The notes: generated by a model from the sequence alone, not told the origin. A DNA stretch of 64,000 nucleotides from Nymphaea colorata (GCF_008831285.2 NC_045140.1:25872131-25936130); one strand, 5' to 3'. Counted from the first letter of the stretch, positions 17,511-29,348 are shown. Program-made: numbers and translations.

Positions 17511-18742
17511 ATCGCTTGGGGTGTGAACTCTTACCGAACACAGTGGCATAGCCACATGTGAGCTGGCATGTGTGCTGGTGTGGGCAGTTGCCTATGCCCG
17601 CTGCTTAAAATTCTTTTATTTTTAAATGATATATATATATATATATATAGCTAAGAGTGCGCCCATATATAAATATTTGCAAACGATTGTCCCTCCAACC
17701 AATCTTTCTATCTCTGCCATTGCCCGGAATGAGATAATTGGAAAATATGGTGGTAATAAGAATTACCTGGGGTTCCTGCCATCGAGTTCCCATTTTATCT
17801 GCGTTTATCTGGATAACCCGCAAAATTGCTTACGTTTGGATTGTCTTTAAAACTCAAGAGGAAGAAAATTTTGCTTACGTTTTTTTCTTTGTTGTCATTA
17901 AAAGGGAAAAATAAATATTTCTAAGCAAAAAAAAGGTTTTTTTTTTTTTCAAAAGTCTCATTTCGGCAAAAATCTTGACATTAGTAAATTTATGATGCTT
18001 GATGCTTCGATGTTTTTTGGAAAACAAAACTTTGCAGCATGCATTTTAGAACATGCAAACATAAAAAAAAAAAATCACAAAATATAGTTTATTTCAACGC
18101 TTGATGATTAGAAAAGGTATAAATTTTTTTTATTAATTTTAATTATGTGAATTACGATTTGAGTGAAAAGTTGCGCCGCTCTTTATAAAATTTATGGAAA
18201 AGCCAGAACATATTTCTTTACTTTGCATAGCCAAGTGTTGGTTGGTGTGGGCAGCTCTTTAAAATTTATTTATTTTTACATTATCAAATTTAATATTTAT
18301 TTTCGTACATATATATATATATATATATAAGTGCCCCTTCAAATATAAATGCTTTTAATCAACCATAATTGATCGATTAATGTCATATAAATGCATTTAA
18401 ACAGATGCTGTCCTTTAACTAATTTTTCTACTGTGCCACTGACTCAACTAAATCGTCGATTAGGACATTAAGTGATCCAATTTATATAAGCAGAGGGAGC
18501 AAGGCGATGGGCCAGGGCTGCGCCAAAGATATTTTAGTCGAAATCATGTGAGGGATATAGCTGCTATCACAGTCGATTGATCACCATAAAATCAAAGGAG
18601 GAAGATTAAAGTATTAGAGAAGTTGATGATAACTATTCGATAACATGTGTGTATGTGTGGGAGACAGTATGGCTTAGTTATTCTTCCTTTATTTTTTATG
18701 CCTTCTAATGAAAACTTGGAAATGCAAGAACGTCTTGTCTGG
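17511..18742. other. Gene-free stretch with TA microsatellites
   Basis: It contains (TA)n at about 17630-17650 and 18307-18329. Similar short segments around GTGTGGGCAG followed by TTTATTTTTA occur at 17578 and 18250 and may be remnants of one small repeat. No gene is supported. Confidence 0.5.
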
Positions 18743-19195
18743 CTGGGATTGAGGGCATTCCTCCTTGAGGTTGGGCTGATTAACTGGGTCAATAGCTTCA
18801 TCAATTTCATGCGACTGTTATCATTTTCAAATCATGAATCTTTATATTTTCCTTTTTGTAATGTGACTATGACGATGTTTTTTTTATATGTATGTTTAAT
18901 TCCTTATGAAGACATGTATCTAATAACTTTCAGGTCGTTTGTATTCAATGAATTGAAAACTTACCCTTCAGTTAGGTTCTTAATTTGTTGTTGATGATAG
19001 AACGATATTTCCTTTTATAATATGAGGATTCTAAGTGGTCTATATCTATAGGGAGAGAGAGAAAAACATGAGAGACAAAAGACAGGTGAAGCACTTTTTT
19101 GGTTTGTAGACATGTTTTATTGTGTATTTTCTTGCATTATACTTAGGTTTTTAGCCGGTTTGTATCTGTAGGGAGAAAAAGGAAGGGAGAGAGTA
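18743..19195. repeat. Duplicated 3' flank of antisense HCT unit (copy 2 of 2)
   Basis: This is the partner of 14620-14990, with an extra insertion of roughly 75 bp near 18785-18860. Confidence 0.75.
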
Positions 19196-19413
19196 ATTTA
19201 AATATGAGTTTTGGTTCATATCCTCTGTCTTTTACATAGTGGGACAAATGTTTAAATTAGTTTTTTATATTAAAATTATTTATATTTTTAGGAAAAAAAA
19301 ACCCTTAAATCCTTCCTTTCCCTTTAGCTTATACACTAAAAAGGGCGTTACATTTGTGAGCACCTTCTTGCGTTAAAGCAAAGCAAACGCAAAATTGAAG
19401 GCTCGTTCGTTAC

Positions 19414-19611
19414 CTGAAGGACCAAGGGAGGGTAAGAAGATGATATGTCATCAGAGAAGTCAACCTTAGGAATTAGCTGCCTCATCCCCATGGTGGCAGC
19501 AAAATCTCCAAATCATCTAACTTGCCCTCTTCCACGAAGAGGTCACCACAGCCATTGCAGTCGATCTCCAGGCGGCCGCCTTCACCGTGCCGGAGTCTTC
19601 CGGCGATCGGA
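19414..19611 (-). pseudogene. Antisense HCT relic C, exon 1 fragment
   Basis: Read on the - strand from 19611, it encodes IAGRLRHGEGGRLEIDCNG, then, after small shifts, a [16 protein letters not shown] block, ending in LVLQ with an intact CTTCAG|GTAACG donor at 19414/19413. These are HCT exon 1 strings. The first half of the exon is gone. Confidence 0.8.
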
Positions 19612-19724
19612 TTAAACAAAATACACATATACCTTCAGATGAGATTTCCAAACACCATTATTGATGAACAATATTGAATTATTTTGTGGGAAGCAACATT
19701 CCTTTATCATTTAAAGAATTACAT

Positions 19725-20750
19725 AGAGAAAAATACTGACAAATTGGTAGGGATATGAATTCTGAGTATTAATTATGGTAGGGATCCATGCAGGGGTCTG
19801 AAGGTGAAGCTCATGTTTTGTTTTTTATGATTTTCAACCAGAGACGATGACACGTAAAGATTATTTATTAAATGGTAATCGAACGTTTGACATAGCTCAA
19901 TGTGAAAGCATATTAAATGATAATGACGAATAAATAAAGCAATTAGAAATAAGGGCCTTCACCGTTTAATTCGGTTGCTATAAATGTTCTGTTACAAAGG
20001 CGTTCCAACGCCAAGAGCTTTTAACTTCTAACCGAACTATATCATTATATTTTTAAAAATGTATTTAACTGTAGTTTTTTTTGGGGGGGCAGCACGACTA
20101 CGGATATGGTTCCGGGACAGCACGACTCGTGTCCAGAATCAAGATCCAATACCCGGAGGACACGGGTGCTTAGACGACGCCGATGGGTTGTGTGCCTGCG
20201 CAATAATAACTCCTGCATTAATTTAATATTGCTTTTGTCAAAGGAACTTACTTATTCCATTAAAACCATTAACTTAATAATTTTTTTTTCCCATTTTTTT
20301 TAAGGGCACGGAGTTCCATTGAAGAAGATGCGCTGCATTTTCATCTCCTTTTCACCGGTCACAAAGGGTGAGCCATAAAATTTCACTTATCTTTCATAAA
20401 AATATTAAAAAATAATATTTGAGCCAAGTAAAAATTTAAAAACTTTAATGGACCCTACTCATGAAAAATTAAAAGCTTCTTCATTAGACTCATGAATGAT
20501 CTGACAGATTCATGAATGATCTGACATCTTAGCCCTTCTCTAAAATATTAGGATTGTCGGTGAAAGAGAAAATGGGATCAATACTTATCCTTCAACAACT
20601 GTTCCTCTGGTGGTACTACGTGACTACGTCCCTGTTTTTAAACTGTAATTTTTAAACCGAATGTACTCAATTTTTAAACTGTAAGAGCAACAGCATATTT
20701 GTTTAAAACAAAATCCAATCTAAATCTGAACCCTATCAGATGTTTATATA
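19725..20750 (+). repeat. Scattered remnants of a sense HCT-like unit
   Basis: Pieces of the copy 2 promoter (19725-19800; 20505-20615 with CTTATCCTTCAACAACTGT) and of its intron repeat (20633-20750, ending at GATGTTTATATA) occur in the original order without any exon. The intervening sequence at 19800-20505 is unrecognised. Confidence 0.55.
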
Positions 20751-20751
20751 C

Positions 20752-21912
20752 GCCAGGTCGTGGATCTTGCCGGCACCATGGCGGACAGTCCCCGACGTGA
20801 GATCGCCGGCGATAGCTATCGGTGCCAGGGGAAAGATGACGTTCCCAAAGTACTGCATCTAGATCTCAGGCCGAAGTCATCTGAGGAGATATATAACTTG
20901 ATTTCCTGGTCGGGCTCTAGGCCTCTGGGCACAGTGACGCATCTCCAAACATGGCCAGCTAAAATCTCAAAGGATGGTTCTCTTGCCCTTAAGCAGGATT
21001 GATCAGCGAGAGGGAGAGATTTTACATCATGCCGCGCCAGATCGGACAAATGTCCACAAAGTGCAGGGCACCAAACCCGTCGGTCATGGTATGATGCATG
21101 CCAACACCGAGACCCAATCCACCAAAGTGACCTGCCAAATCAAGAAGATTAATTAAAAACATTCTTACATAAAGCACGCATTATTAAATAAATACGTTTA
21201 AAATGCTAAAAACGGGTCAGTCAAGTAAAACGCCAAAATTACTTATTTTTTAACCTAAAAATATCAAAAATGAAAATCTCTCTCTCTCTCTCTCTCCTTT
21301 TTGAGACAATCCATAATGATCGGATAGGTCTTTTTATAAGCTTTTTTTTTTTAGATTTTTTTATCTTTGGCAACTTGCAGGCTCTTTTCAAAAAAAAAAA
21401 ACACGCTTCTCATGTGACGTTTGTGGCCTACCAACTTTGCCATTATTGAAAGGCCAAGCATGTAATGCATGCATATTGACTGCTTAAGGAAAAATTAATT
21501 AATTTGGACGGTAATTTATCTGAATGAGCAAAAGAGGGTAGGAAGATATATCATCTGTGTAATCAACCGTGGGAATCAGCTGCCTGAGCTCGGCGATGGG
21601 AGAAAAATCTCCTGCTACCCTCCGCCTCTGCCTCAACAGAGAGAACATCATGTTTCATTGCAGTCGATCTGCAATCGACCGTCTGTGGGGAGGCGGAGTC
21701 TTCCGGGGACGGGGTAGAACGGAACGAGATCTCTGCCCGGCGATTCTTTCGTCACTTTGGTGTCGAAGAAGTCGGCACTGCCATTTGCTCTGTAAAAGTA
21801 GACGCTTGAAGCATGAATCCTGATGATCCAGATTTGTGATCCACGGGCCATGCTTCGGAGTCACCCTCGGAGGGAGGAGGACCGTGGTTGAGTTTTTCAG
21901 CGTGATTTTCAT
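20752..21912 (-). pseudogene. Antisense HCT relic D, two-exon pseudogene
   Basis: This is the most complete - strand relic. Exon 1 (21912-21520) begins MKITLKNSTTVLL, shifts frame, continues with SSVYFYRANGSADFFDTKV and VPFYPVPGRLR, then degrades to ELRQLIPTVDYTDDISSYPL. The donor has changed from GT to AT (CAG|ATAAAT). Exon 2 starts after an intact acceptor at 21131. FFK is lost from its first residues, and GLGVGMHHTMTDG keeps HxxxD. A large deletion then leads to FEILAGHVWRCVTVPRGLEP and QEIKLYISSD, followed by a YFGNVIF-like block. The DFGWG end is missing. The conserved stretches are canonical HCT. Confidence 0.9.
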
Positions 21913-22579
21913 TTTTCTGCCTTAATGTAAAGATCCAATGGCATAAATATGGAAAGATCAACAGTTATTTTACTGCTCCTGGTCTCTTTTCTCATCAACG
22001 GTTTCATGGTTCCAAATCCTTGTCAAGAACCTTAATGAGGCCATGATATATATACTTCGTTCACTTTGAACTAGAAACCAAATCTTCGAGTGCTTTCTAT
22101 TTCTGCGAGAAGTTGGGAGCTGTAAAAGGATAGTAAGTCGGACAAAAACTCCGCTCACCATCAGATAGAGACCGGTGCACAAGAACTTAAATGCATGAAT
22201 TAGAGAGGGAGGGAGAAGCATTGTTTACCTTCAACGTATAGATCTGAGGATAAGCTTCTGTGCGAAAGAAGACAAGTGAGAGAGAGGTACTCGTAGTAAA
22301 TGGCAGCCACCACTGCTCTCAGAAAGAGGCGCTGGTATTATTGATGAGGGTTCATTGTTCTTTGGCCCGATTGAAGCTTTCTTCCCACAAGCGAGGGCCG
22401 CTTTCACCCTAAAAAGGAAAGTCGAAAGAAGAACTTTACAAGACATTAATAAAGGTTCATTGTTCTCAGGAAGGAGCATGATTTTTTTTTAAGAGCGAGC
22501 CTTGCAGGTCGAGTTAAGAGGAGCATTTTTGGCCCGGTTTGGAGCTTTCTTCCCCCAGCGAGGGCCGCTTTAACCCTAA
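21913..22579. repeat. Flank with short tandem duplication
   Basis: GGTTCATTGTTCT ... GCTTTCTTCCC ... GCGAGGGCCGCTTT recurs as two imperfect copies (about 22336-22425 and 22448-22579). The second copy is split by the transposon that follows. Comparing the two reveals the empty insertion site. Confidence 0.6.
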
Positions 22580-24306
22580 GGGCCCGTTTGACGGGCAGGA
22601 AATATCCTGTACCACAAGAAAAAAATTTCAAATTTTAGAAAATTTTCGGTTTCATCCAACACGAAAAAATTTTTTTTTGGAGCCGTTAAACTCGTTTCAG
22701 AAAAAATATTTCCGGAAACATGTTTCCACCGCGAGGGGTGGAAACATATTTCCGGGTTTATTTTTCTGCCGGTCAGGGCTCGCGCATCTTCCTCCTACTG
22801 CTGCCTCCTCACCTTTCTCCTGCCGCAGGCCCGCAGAGTCGCCTTCCTCCTGCCTCCCTTCGTCGTCTCTCTCGCCCTCTCACGCTCCTCCTTCCTTCGT
22901 GGTGGGCTTTTGTTGTTCGATTATGAAGAAGAAAGCAGCCAATGTCGATGGCGACGATGGCAAGTAGACCGATGAGAAGATCTTTCGGCGACTGTCAACA
23001 TCTTTCACTCTCAACTCTCTCTCTCTCTCTTTGTAACCATCGGCCATGGCAACCGAGGCTTCTGAATTTTTCTCAAACCCTAAGCCATGGAGGCCGAGAG
23101 TTTTGTTTTTAAGCAAAACCCATGGCCCCCTTCTCTCCTTCCTCTCTCTTTCTAACCTTCATTTCTTCCACAACCCTCTATCCAAACAAGAAAACAACCC
23201 TTTCAAATTATGGATATGTTGGTTTTGGGCGCGTTTTCATTTGACCTCTTTTCCTTCTCTGCGTTGTTAATTTCTCAGGAATGCAGATTGGGACACTCTT
23301 GATGATTTTGCTTGGTAACATTTTTCATTACATGCTCTCTTATACCATATTTGCTCATGGAACTCAGGACGTTCTAATCTCTCCCATTAACAAATTCTCT
23401 CTCATTTTGTTCTGTTTTTTCTCCCTCTCTCTGTGGTTGTGTGGTTTGGCAACAGAGGGTCCCCTGTCACGATGGCAGGAGTAGTCTTGCCAGGGCTTCC
23501 CCCGAGAATCTAAGTCCGACATCCAGCCATGGAGGTCCCTGTTCTTCGCTTGGGAGATGCCTCTGTCATCTTCTTAACACTTTCTCTGTGGTGTGGATGG
23601 ATGTTTTTGTCATCCAGTATGAAAGGAGAGAGGGCACTCAGGCGTGCCTGCAGTGCAGGACTAGATACAAACGTCATAAGGGTAAGTTTCCATTAGTTCG
23701 CCTTTTCTTCAGCTTATATGTCCAGCTGATATGCTGCCTTCTTGAAATAAGTTCCACTGATTTATATGTTATTCTGATCCTCGAAGAAAATGCGTAAGTC
23801 CAGTAAGCAAAGTTAATGACAAAATTCAGTTCCCTTTGCTGCTGGAAGTGCAGAGGAGTAGCCGTGTAGGATGATACAAGGCCCTGTGTGTTTCAGTTTG
23901 CCTGAGAAAAGTAAGAATAGTAGCCAATTGCGGAAGATTGTTTAGAAAGTTTACTTGCATAACCAGAAGAAATAGCCTTCTGTCCTTGTAACAATTCTGG
24001 ATTATTTAAGGGGATGAGGAGGAAGATGATGTTGATGATTTGGAGAATGAGGAGGAAGATGATGTTGAAGGGGAGGAAGATGATGTTGATGATTTGGAGA
24101 ATGAATTTGGTTTTACAAATCTGAAATTCTGGAAATATATTTCTGTACCATCAAACTCAGAAATATAGAATTGAAAATATATTTATGAGTCATCACAGGC
24201 ACACTCAAATTGGAATTGGAAATATTTTTCCTATTCCATTTTTTCATTTCCTACATTTCTAGAAATATATTTTCAAAAATATATTTTCAGGCCATCAAAC
24301 GGCCCC
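22580..24306 (+). mobile_element. PIF/Harbinger-like element carrying cellulose synthase fragments
   Basis: The ends are inverted repeats (GGGCCCGTTTGACGGGCAGG and the reverse complement of CCATCAAACGGCCCC), flanked by a TAA target duplication at 22577-22579 and 24307-24309. These are hallmarks of PIF/Harbinger or Tourist-like DNA transposons. No transposase ORF is present, so it is non-autonomous. The subterminal sequence (AAAAAATATTTCC then ACCGCGAGGGGTGGAAA) matches the element at 28381-29348. The interior is GC-richer than its surroundings, holds pyrimidine-rich CCTTCCTCC tracts, and contains pieces of a host CESA gene (23600-24115). The 1.7-kb length is far more than a simple MITE. Confidence 0.8.
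23600..24115 (+). pseudogene. Captured CESA (cellulose synthase) N-terminal fragment
   Basis: 23618-23681 encodes YERREGTQACLQCRTRYKRH followed by Lys-Gly. This is the end of the RING-type zinc finger found at the N terminus of plant cellulose synthase catalytic subunits, with its CxxC intact, and it is followed by a perfect donor (G|GTAAGT). After about 330 bp and a TTTAAG acceptor, 24011-24115 encodes GDEEEDDVDDLENE, EEDDVEG, EEDDVDDLENEFG, the acidic segment that follows the finger in CESA. It is duplicated inside. The SPRV residues between the two parts and the rest of the 1,000-residue enzyme are missing. Exon-intron order is kept, so genomic DNA rather than cDNA was captured. Confidence 0.8.
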
Positions 24307-24309
24307 TAA

Positions 24310-25227
24310 ATGAAAACTAAAAGAAGAACTTAACTTCACTTTATCAAAAGATATTTATTCAAAACATTTTAGGCAGTTTAAACATTAAAGCGATTGAAAA
24401 AGACCATATAAGAGAGCAAGTTTTTGTTCATGTATGTAGTTGGATGTGAACTTTATTTTTATACTCAAACATTGCATATGAATGCATTTGCATATGAATA
24501 TGCATATGCGTGAAATAACAAATAATTATGAAAGAACAAATAAGTATCAGATATTATTTATGATATAATAAAAGGCATATGAGATAACGAGATAACAAAT
24601 GGATGTATGAGATAATGCTAAACATAAATATGAAATAATGTTTATAAGATAATAAAATATTAATAAGATAACGAGATAACACTATAAACGAAACACAAAA
24701 AATAAAAATGTTTTTTTGCTACTTAAAAGAGTAATTGGTCGTAATGATATACATATAAAGATTGACAAAATTTTACATTTATTAAATCCCCACATCTTCT
24801 TTTTGTGGATTCCTTTATTGTCCCTATAAAAAATTTCATTTTGTATTACACATTGAATTTCATATATAAAGACGTCGTATATCACCAGTTTATGTACCAA
24901 AGGCAAAAGCAGGTGTGGGAAACCCACTCATGCCATCCCCGAAGATATAATCATAGTTACGAATTCGTGAATGAGTAAAGTTTTGGCCAAACCATGGTGA
25001 AGATATTACTTGTCACTTGAAGGGTAGGAGGAGATGTCTTACTAGTCAACTGCAGTGGTGCAGCCACATGTGAGCTGGTGTGTGCATTTGCCCAACAACA
25101 ATCCTTCAAAAAATCCTAATTTATATGTTGATGCCCATAACAAGTTGTTCATTTAAATTAGTGTCCCTCAATTAAAAAATCCCCAGCTTCCGCCAATAGA
25201 ACAAAGTATCCAAAATAATAGAAGGCT
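24310..25227. other. Gene-free AT-rich stretch
   Basis: It contains short imperfect repeats of GCATATGAATATGC and ATGAGATAACGAGATAAC type near 24460-24690. No gene was recognised. Confidence 0.5.
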
Positions 25228-25345
25228 ATGTTCATCTGCCTCAACAAAGAGAAGGCCATGATTGATTCGGTTGATTTTCGATCGGCATTTTTCATGGTGT
25301 TTGGGGACTTCCAGAGACCATACAGAATGGAACAAGTGCTCTATT
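25228..25345 (-). pseudogene. Antisense HCT relic E, short exon 1 fragment
   Basis: On the - strand, AGAGCACTTGTTCCATTCTG reads as RALVPF and continues into a VSGS segment equivalent to MAGRLR. After shifts it gives an IE...N segment and then GLLFVEADE, the exon 1 string GVLFVEADA of the intact genes. Only about 40 codons remain. Confidence 0.6.
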
Positions 25346-25371
25346 CTCTGATTCTATATGTAGCACGTAGG

Positions 25372-25695
25372 GGCGGAGCCAGGATTTTTTCTAGGGTCGG
25401 GCCAAGACGATTTGTGGGTCGGGCTAGGGTCGGGCCAAGAGGAACGACAAGCGACCGGTCGGGCCAAACTAAAAAAAAAATGATTTTTTCAATGAAAAAA
25501 AAAATTCCTGGGCTCACCCGATGGCCCGAGCGCCCCCCCTGGTAACAGGTCGCATGGCCTTTCCACTAGCAAAGCCAGAAATTTTGGCAGAAGGGGGCAC
25601 TAATTCAATCATTTTAATGTTTTCAAAGGCACATACATATGGCGCCTCTTGTAAAACCAACACAAGTGCCCCTGGCTGAAAAATCCTGGCTCCAT
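25372..25695. mobile_element. Small element with GGAGCCAGGATTTTT ends
   Basis: GGGGCGGAGCCAGGATTTTTTC at 25372 is answered by GAAAAATCCTGGCTCC near 25678-25693 in inverted orientation, as in a small non-autonomous DNA element. The same end sequence borders the decayed hAT element at 12532. It has tandem GTCGGGC(C/T)A strings inside. The target duplication was not resolved. Confidence 0.4.
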
Positions 25696-25726
25696 CATGG
25701 CAAGTTTTTTTTTTTTTTCCTTTTTT

Positions 25727-27800
25727 TTTATTGTCTTCTCCATCATGTGTTGTTGATCCACAATTTTGCACAAGAAACTTGTAGGAGAGATTCATATATC
25801 ATAAATCAACTTGTCCAGGGATGCCATAGCATCATATTACAAGTTAATGGCTATCAAAAGGCCACCCAAAGATGGACACCAAACCTTGAACAGGCAGAGG
25901 CAAAGGCAAGTGTGGGCAACATGAGGGAGGGCAATTGCCTACATGAACCCACAAAAAGCACTTAGTTTTACATTGACACCACCGAGCAATTTTTCTCACC
26001 TACATGTTGACGTCTATTAAAATTTCAAAATTTATTACTATATCTTTTAACTAAAAATTTATAGCTCCACCGCCGGTGGTAGGTTCCATAAGTTATATGT
26101 GGCGCCCACACCAATGTTGTATAACCAACACAAGTGCCCTTAGGCTGGCTCCTCCATTGCACGTTTTTCTTTTTTCTTTTTTGTGATTGCATGTGTTGAT
26201 CCACAATTTTGCAGAAGAAATAAGGCCCCCATGATTTGAAAGAGTGGGCAAGATAAGATGGACACCAAAGCTTGGAAAGTTGTGATGGCAAGCAGAGGCC
26301 AAGGCATGTGTAAACAACACAAAGGCAATTGCCTACAAAAAGCACTAGTACCACCATTTAGCAAAAAATTTATAGCTACGGATGGTAGGTAGGTTCCATA
26401 AAGTTGTAAATTATGAGTAGGGATGCGCGGAAAGATCTGACGGTCTTTGATACACAATTATGTTTGGTGGTTAGGCCCACATGTCATCGCGGGATTATCC
26501 AAACCTAACCGTCCTTAAATACGCGGTTCACTACTTCTCCTTCGATATCTGTCATTCCTATTCGCTCTCCATATATAGTGCTAGTGTTAAGGTCTCCCTT
26601 GCTCGATCTTCTGCTTGCCCAGGGAGACTTCTGCATCACTCTTGCCTTGCCCTCGTGAGTTGTGCCTCCTCGCTCAATTCTTGTTGAGCCTTTTCCAAAA
26701 TGCTCAACTCCCAATTTCAAAACAATATTTCTTCCCTTTCTCTGCCTTTGTGTCCCTTTTTCTATTTGGCGCTCTCTATGTTTGCATGTCTTTTGTTTTC
26801 GTGCATGTGCTTTTTTGTTCTTTTTTATCCATTTATATCTTGAATCCAGAGCTTAAGAAGCAGTTCTTCTAAGTGCAATATCTGATCTAGATTTAGAAGA
26901 TGCAGAATTTAAGTTTATCATTCATGTGAGCATCACTGAATGGGCACACTTATCACTCAATTTTGTTTTTGTGTGATTGTCCTCTCTATCTTGTGTTGAT
27001 CCACAATTTTGCACAAGAAACTTGGGAGCGAGATTCATATATCATAAATCAACTTGTCCAGGGATGCCATAGCATCATATTACAAGTTAGTGGCTCTTGA
27101 AAGGCCCCCATCATTTGAAAGACCGGGCAAGGTAAAACCTTGAAAGTTGTGATGGCAGGCAGAAGCAAAGGAAGGTGTGGGCAACATGAGGGCAATTGCC
27201 CACATGAACCCAGAAAAAACACTTTTTTTTTTTTTTTTGACACCACCAAGCAATTTTTCTCTCCTACATGTCACCGTGCCATTGCCGGTTTATGCCCAGC
27301 AATTTATGTGGTTAGATCTAACCAGAAATGGGAGATTGTCCAAACCTAACCGTCCTTAAATATGCGGTTCTGCACTTGTGCTTCAGTAACCGTCATTCTT
27401 ATTCGCTCTTGATTTAGTGCTAATGTTAAGGTCGATCATCTGCTCGCCTAGGGAGACTTCCGCTTCACGCTTGCCCTCTTGAGTTGTGCTTACTTACTCA
27501 TTTCTTGTTGAACCTTTTCCAAAATGCTCAACTCTCAATTTCGAAACGATATTTCTTGCCTTTCTCTGCCTTTGTGTTCCTTTTTCTATTTGTCGCTCTC
27601 TATGTTTGCATGTCTTTTGTTTTCGTGCATGTGGTTTTTCTGTTCTTTTTTATTCATTTATGTCTTGAATCCAGACCTTAAGAACCAGCTCTAAATGCAA
27701 TATCTGATCTAGATTTGGAAGATACGGAATTTAAGTTTATCATTCATGTGAGCATCACTGAATGGGCACACTTATCACTCAATTGGGCATGCATTGCCTA
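25727..27800 (+). repeat. Tandem array of HCT promoter/leader blocks
   Basis: GTTGATCCACAATTTTGCA occurs at about 25752, 26198 and 26995. GGGCAACATGAGG or its variants occur at 25915, 26315 and 27178. The CTAACCGTCCTTAAAT to CTCTGCCTTTGTG leader occurs at 26505-26750 and 27345-27580. This is about two and a half direct repeats of the 5' region of the + strand acyltransferase unit, and only the last precedes an exon 1 (30120). Several T-rich short ORFs inside are by-products. Confidence 0.65.
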
Positions 27801-28380
27801 AGTCATTGGGTACGTCTAGGGATAGGTCACAACATGCTACTTGAGTTGTTTAGAACTGGATGTGGCTTCAAGGTATATAATTCAAATATTTGTTTGGAAT
27901 TTAGAAGGATAGGTTAAATCTATGTCCGTGTGCACACACGTATTTTGTAAGTAAAGTCTATGAGTTACAGATACTCTTTGGGGCACTTGATTACTCCATA
28001 TTTGAAATTCATAGATCTGATAATGTGGCATATTTTTACTTGTGTGGCAAAAGGACCATTGTCAAATCCATTGCTCATCAAACTAAGGATCTAGATCAGA
28101 CCTAAGATCCACAGTTAATATCGTTATTTTACTTTTTGTTATTGATAAAAGGTCAAATTTTAGATTGGAGGGAATATAGTTTAAAATAATTTGTAAGACA
28201 CATAGCCATAGTGTTGTAGAAAAAAATCAACGGAATCAATAAGTAGTTTGTTTGTTAAGTCTCCTGTGCAGTTTATATCAAGAAATTCCCAATTAAACAG
28301 TGAAAAAGTTTGTTATTTTTCTACACAATATCATCCCATTTTATTGATTCTTGTTCGGCGCCGTGGCGCAGCCATCCTTA

Positions 28381-29348
28381 GGGGGTGTTTGATGGGCTGG
28401 AAATCTAATGTAGCTGACGAAAAAATTTTCAAAATTTTAAAATTTTTCCACATTGTCAAACATGGAATTTTTTTTTGTCCGTTAAAAGGTGGAATCTGAA
28501 ATATATTTTCGAAAAAATATTTCCACCGCAAGGGGTGAAAATATTTTTCCAGGTTTTTTTTTACGCCGTTGGGGCTTCTCCTCGCGTTCAGCCTCTCTGC
28601 TTCTCATCTTCCTCCTGCACAACATCGTCTTCCTCACGCCCAGCATCGTCTTCCTCCTGCACAGCATTCTCACCACCAGCTTGATTGGGCATCTCCTCAC
28701 CAGCGCAGCACGAAAGAGGAAGAACGAAGGGGAAAGAGGAAGAAGGAGGAAGAACGAAGGGGAAAGAGGAAGAAAGAGGAAGAGCGAGGGAGGAAGAAGG
28801 GAAGGGAGGAGGAGGAAGAAGGGAAGGGAAGGGAAGGGAAGGGAGGGAGGAGGAGGAAGGGAAGGAGGGAGGAGGAAGAAGGGAGCGAGGGAAGAAGAAG
28901 GAGGAAGAAGGGAACGAAGGGGAAAGGGCATCATCTTTCCTCGGCCTCCCTTCTTCCTCTTTCCATCGTCTTCCTCCTCCTCCCTTTCCTTCTTCCTCCT
29001 CCTCCCTTCCCTTCCCTTCCCTTCTTCCTCCTCTTCTTCCCTCGCTCCCTTCTTCTTCCTCCCTCCTTCCCTTCCTCCTCCTCCCCCACTTCCCTTCCCT
29101 TCCCTTCTTTCTCCTTCGCTCCCTTCTTCCTCCTCCCTCCTTCTCTTCTTCCTCCTTCGCTCCCTTCTTCCTCCTCCCTCCTTCTCTTCTTCCTCCTTCC
29201 AAACGAAGAAATTTTTTTTAAAAAAAATAATTTCTCTATAACAAACAGGTTTTAGAAAAAAGGAATTTTATTTTCAATTCTTCAATTCCAAAAATAAATT
29301 TCTAGAAATTTCTTTCTGTTTTCATTTTTCCACCCATCAAACGGCCCC
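28381..29348. mobile_element. PIF/Harbinger-like fold-back element
   Basis: Terminal inverted repeats (GGGGGTGTTTGATGGGCTGG at the left; CCATCAAACGGCCCC at the right) are bordered by a TTA duplication at 28378-28380 and 29349-29351. The 968-bp element shares its subterminal sequence with the CESA-carrying element. Its core is a purine-only arm (about 28710-28934, GGAAGAAGG units) followed by a pyrimidine arm (about 28940-29206) that is largely its reverse complement. The long ORFs through it on both strands are low-complexity and not genes. Confidence 0.85.

Noticed and set aside
22539-23270. ORFs of 142 and 74 codons in the left half of the CESA-carrying element
   Set aside because: They are Ser/Pro-rich or T-rich readings without a recognisable domain. 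They may contain captured UTR sequence, but no gene can be supported.
28482-29255. Overlapping ORFs of 150-250 codons on both strands
   Set aside because: They are low-complexity translations (Arg/Lys/Glu/Gly on one strand, Ser/Pro/Leu on the other) of the GA/CT fold-back and have no protein family features.
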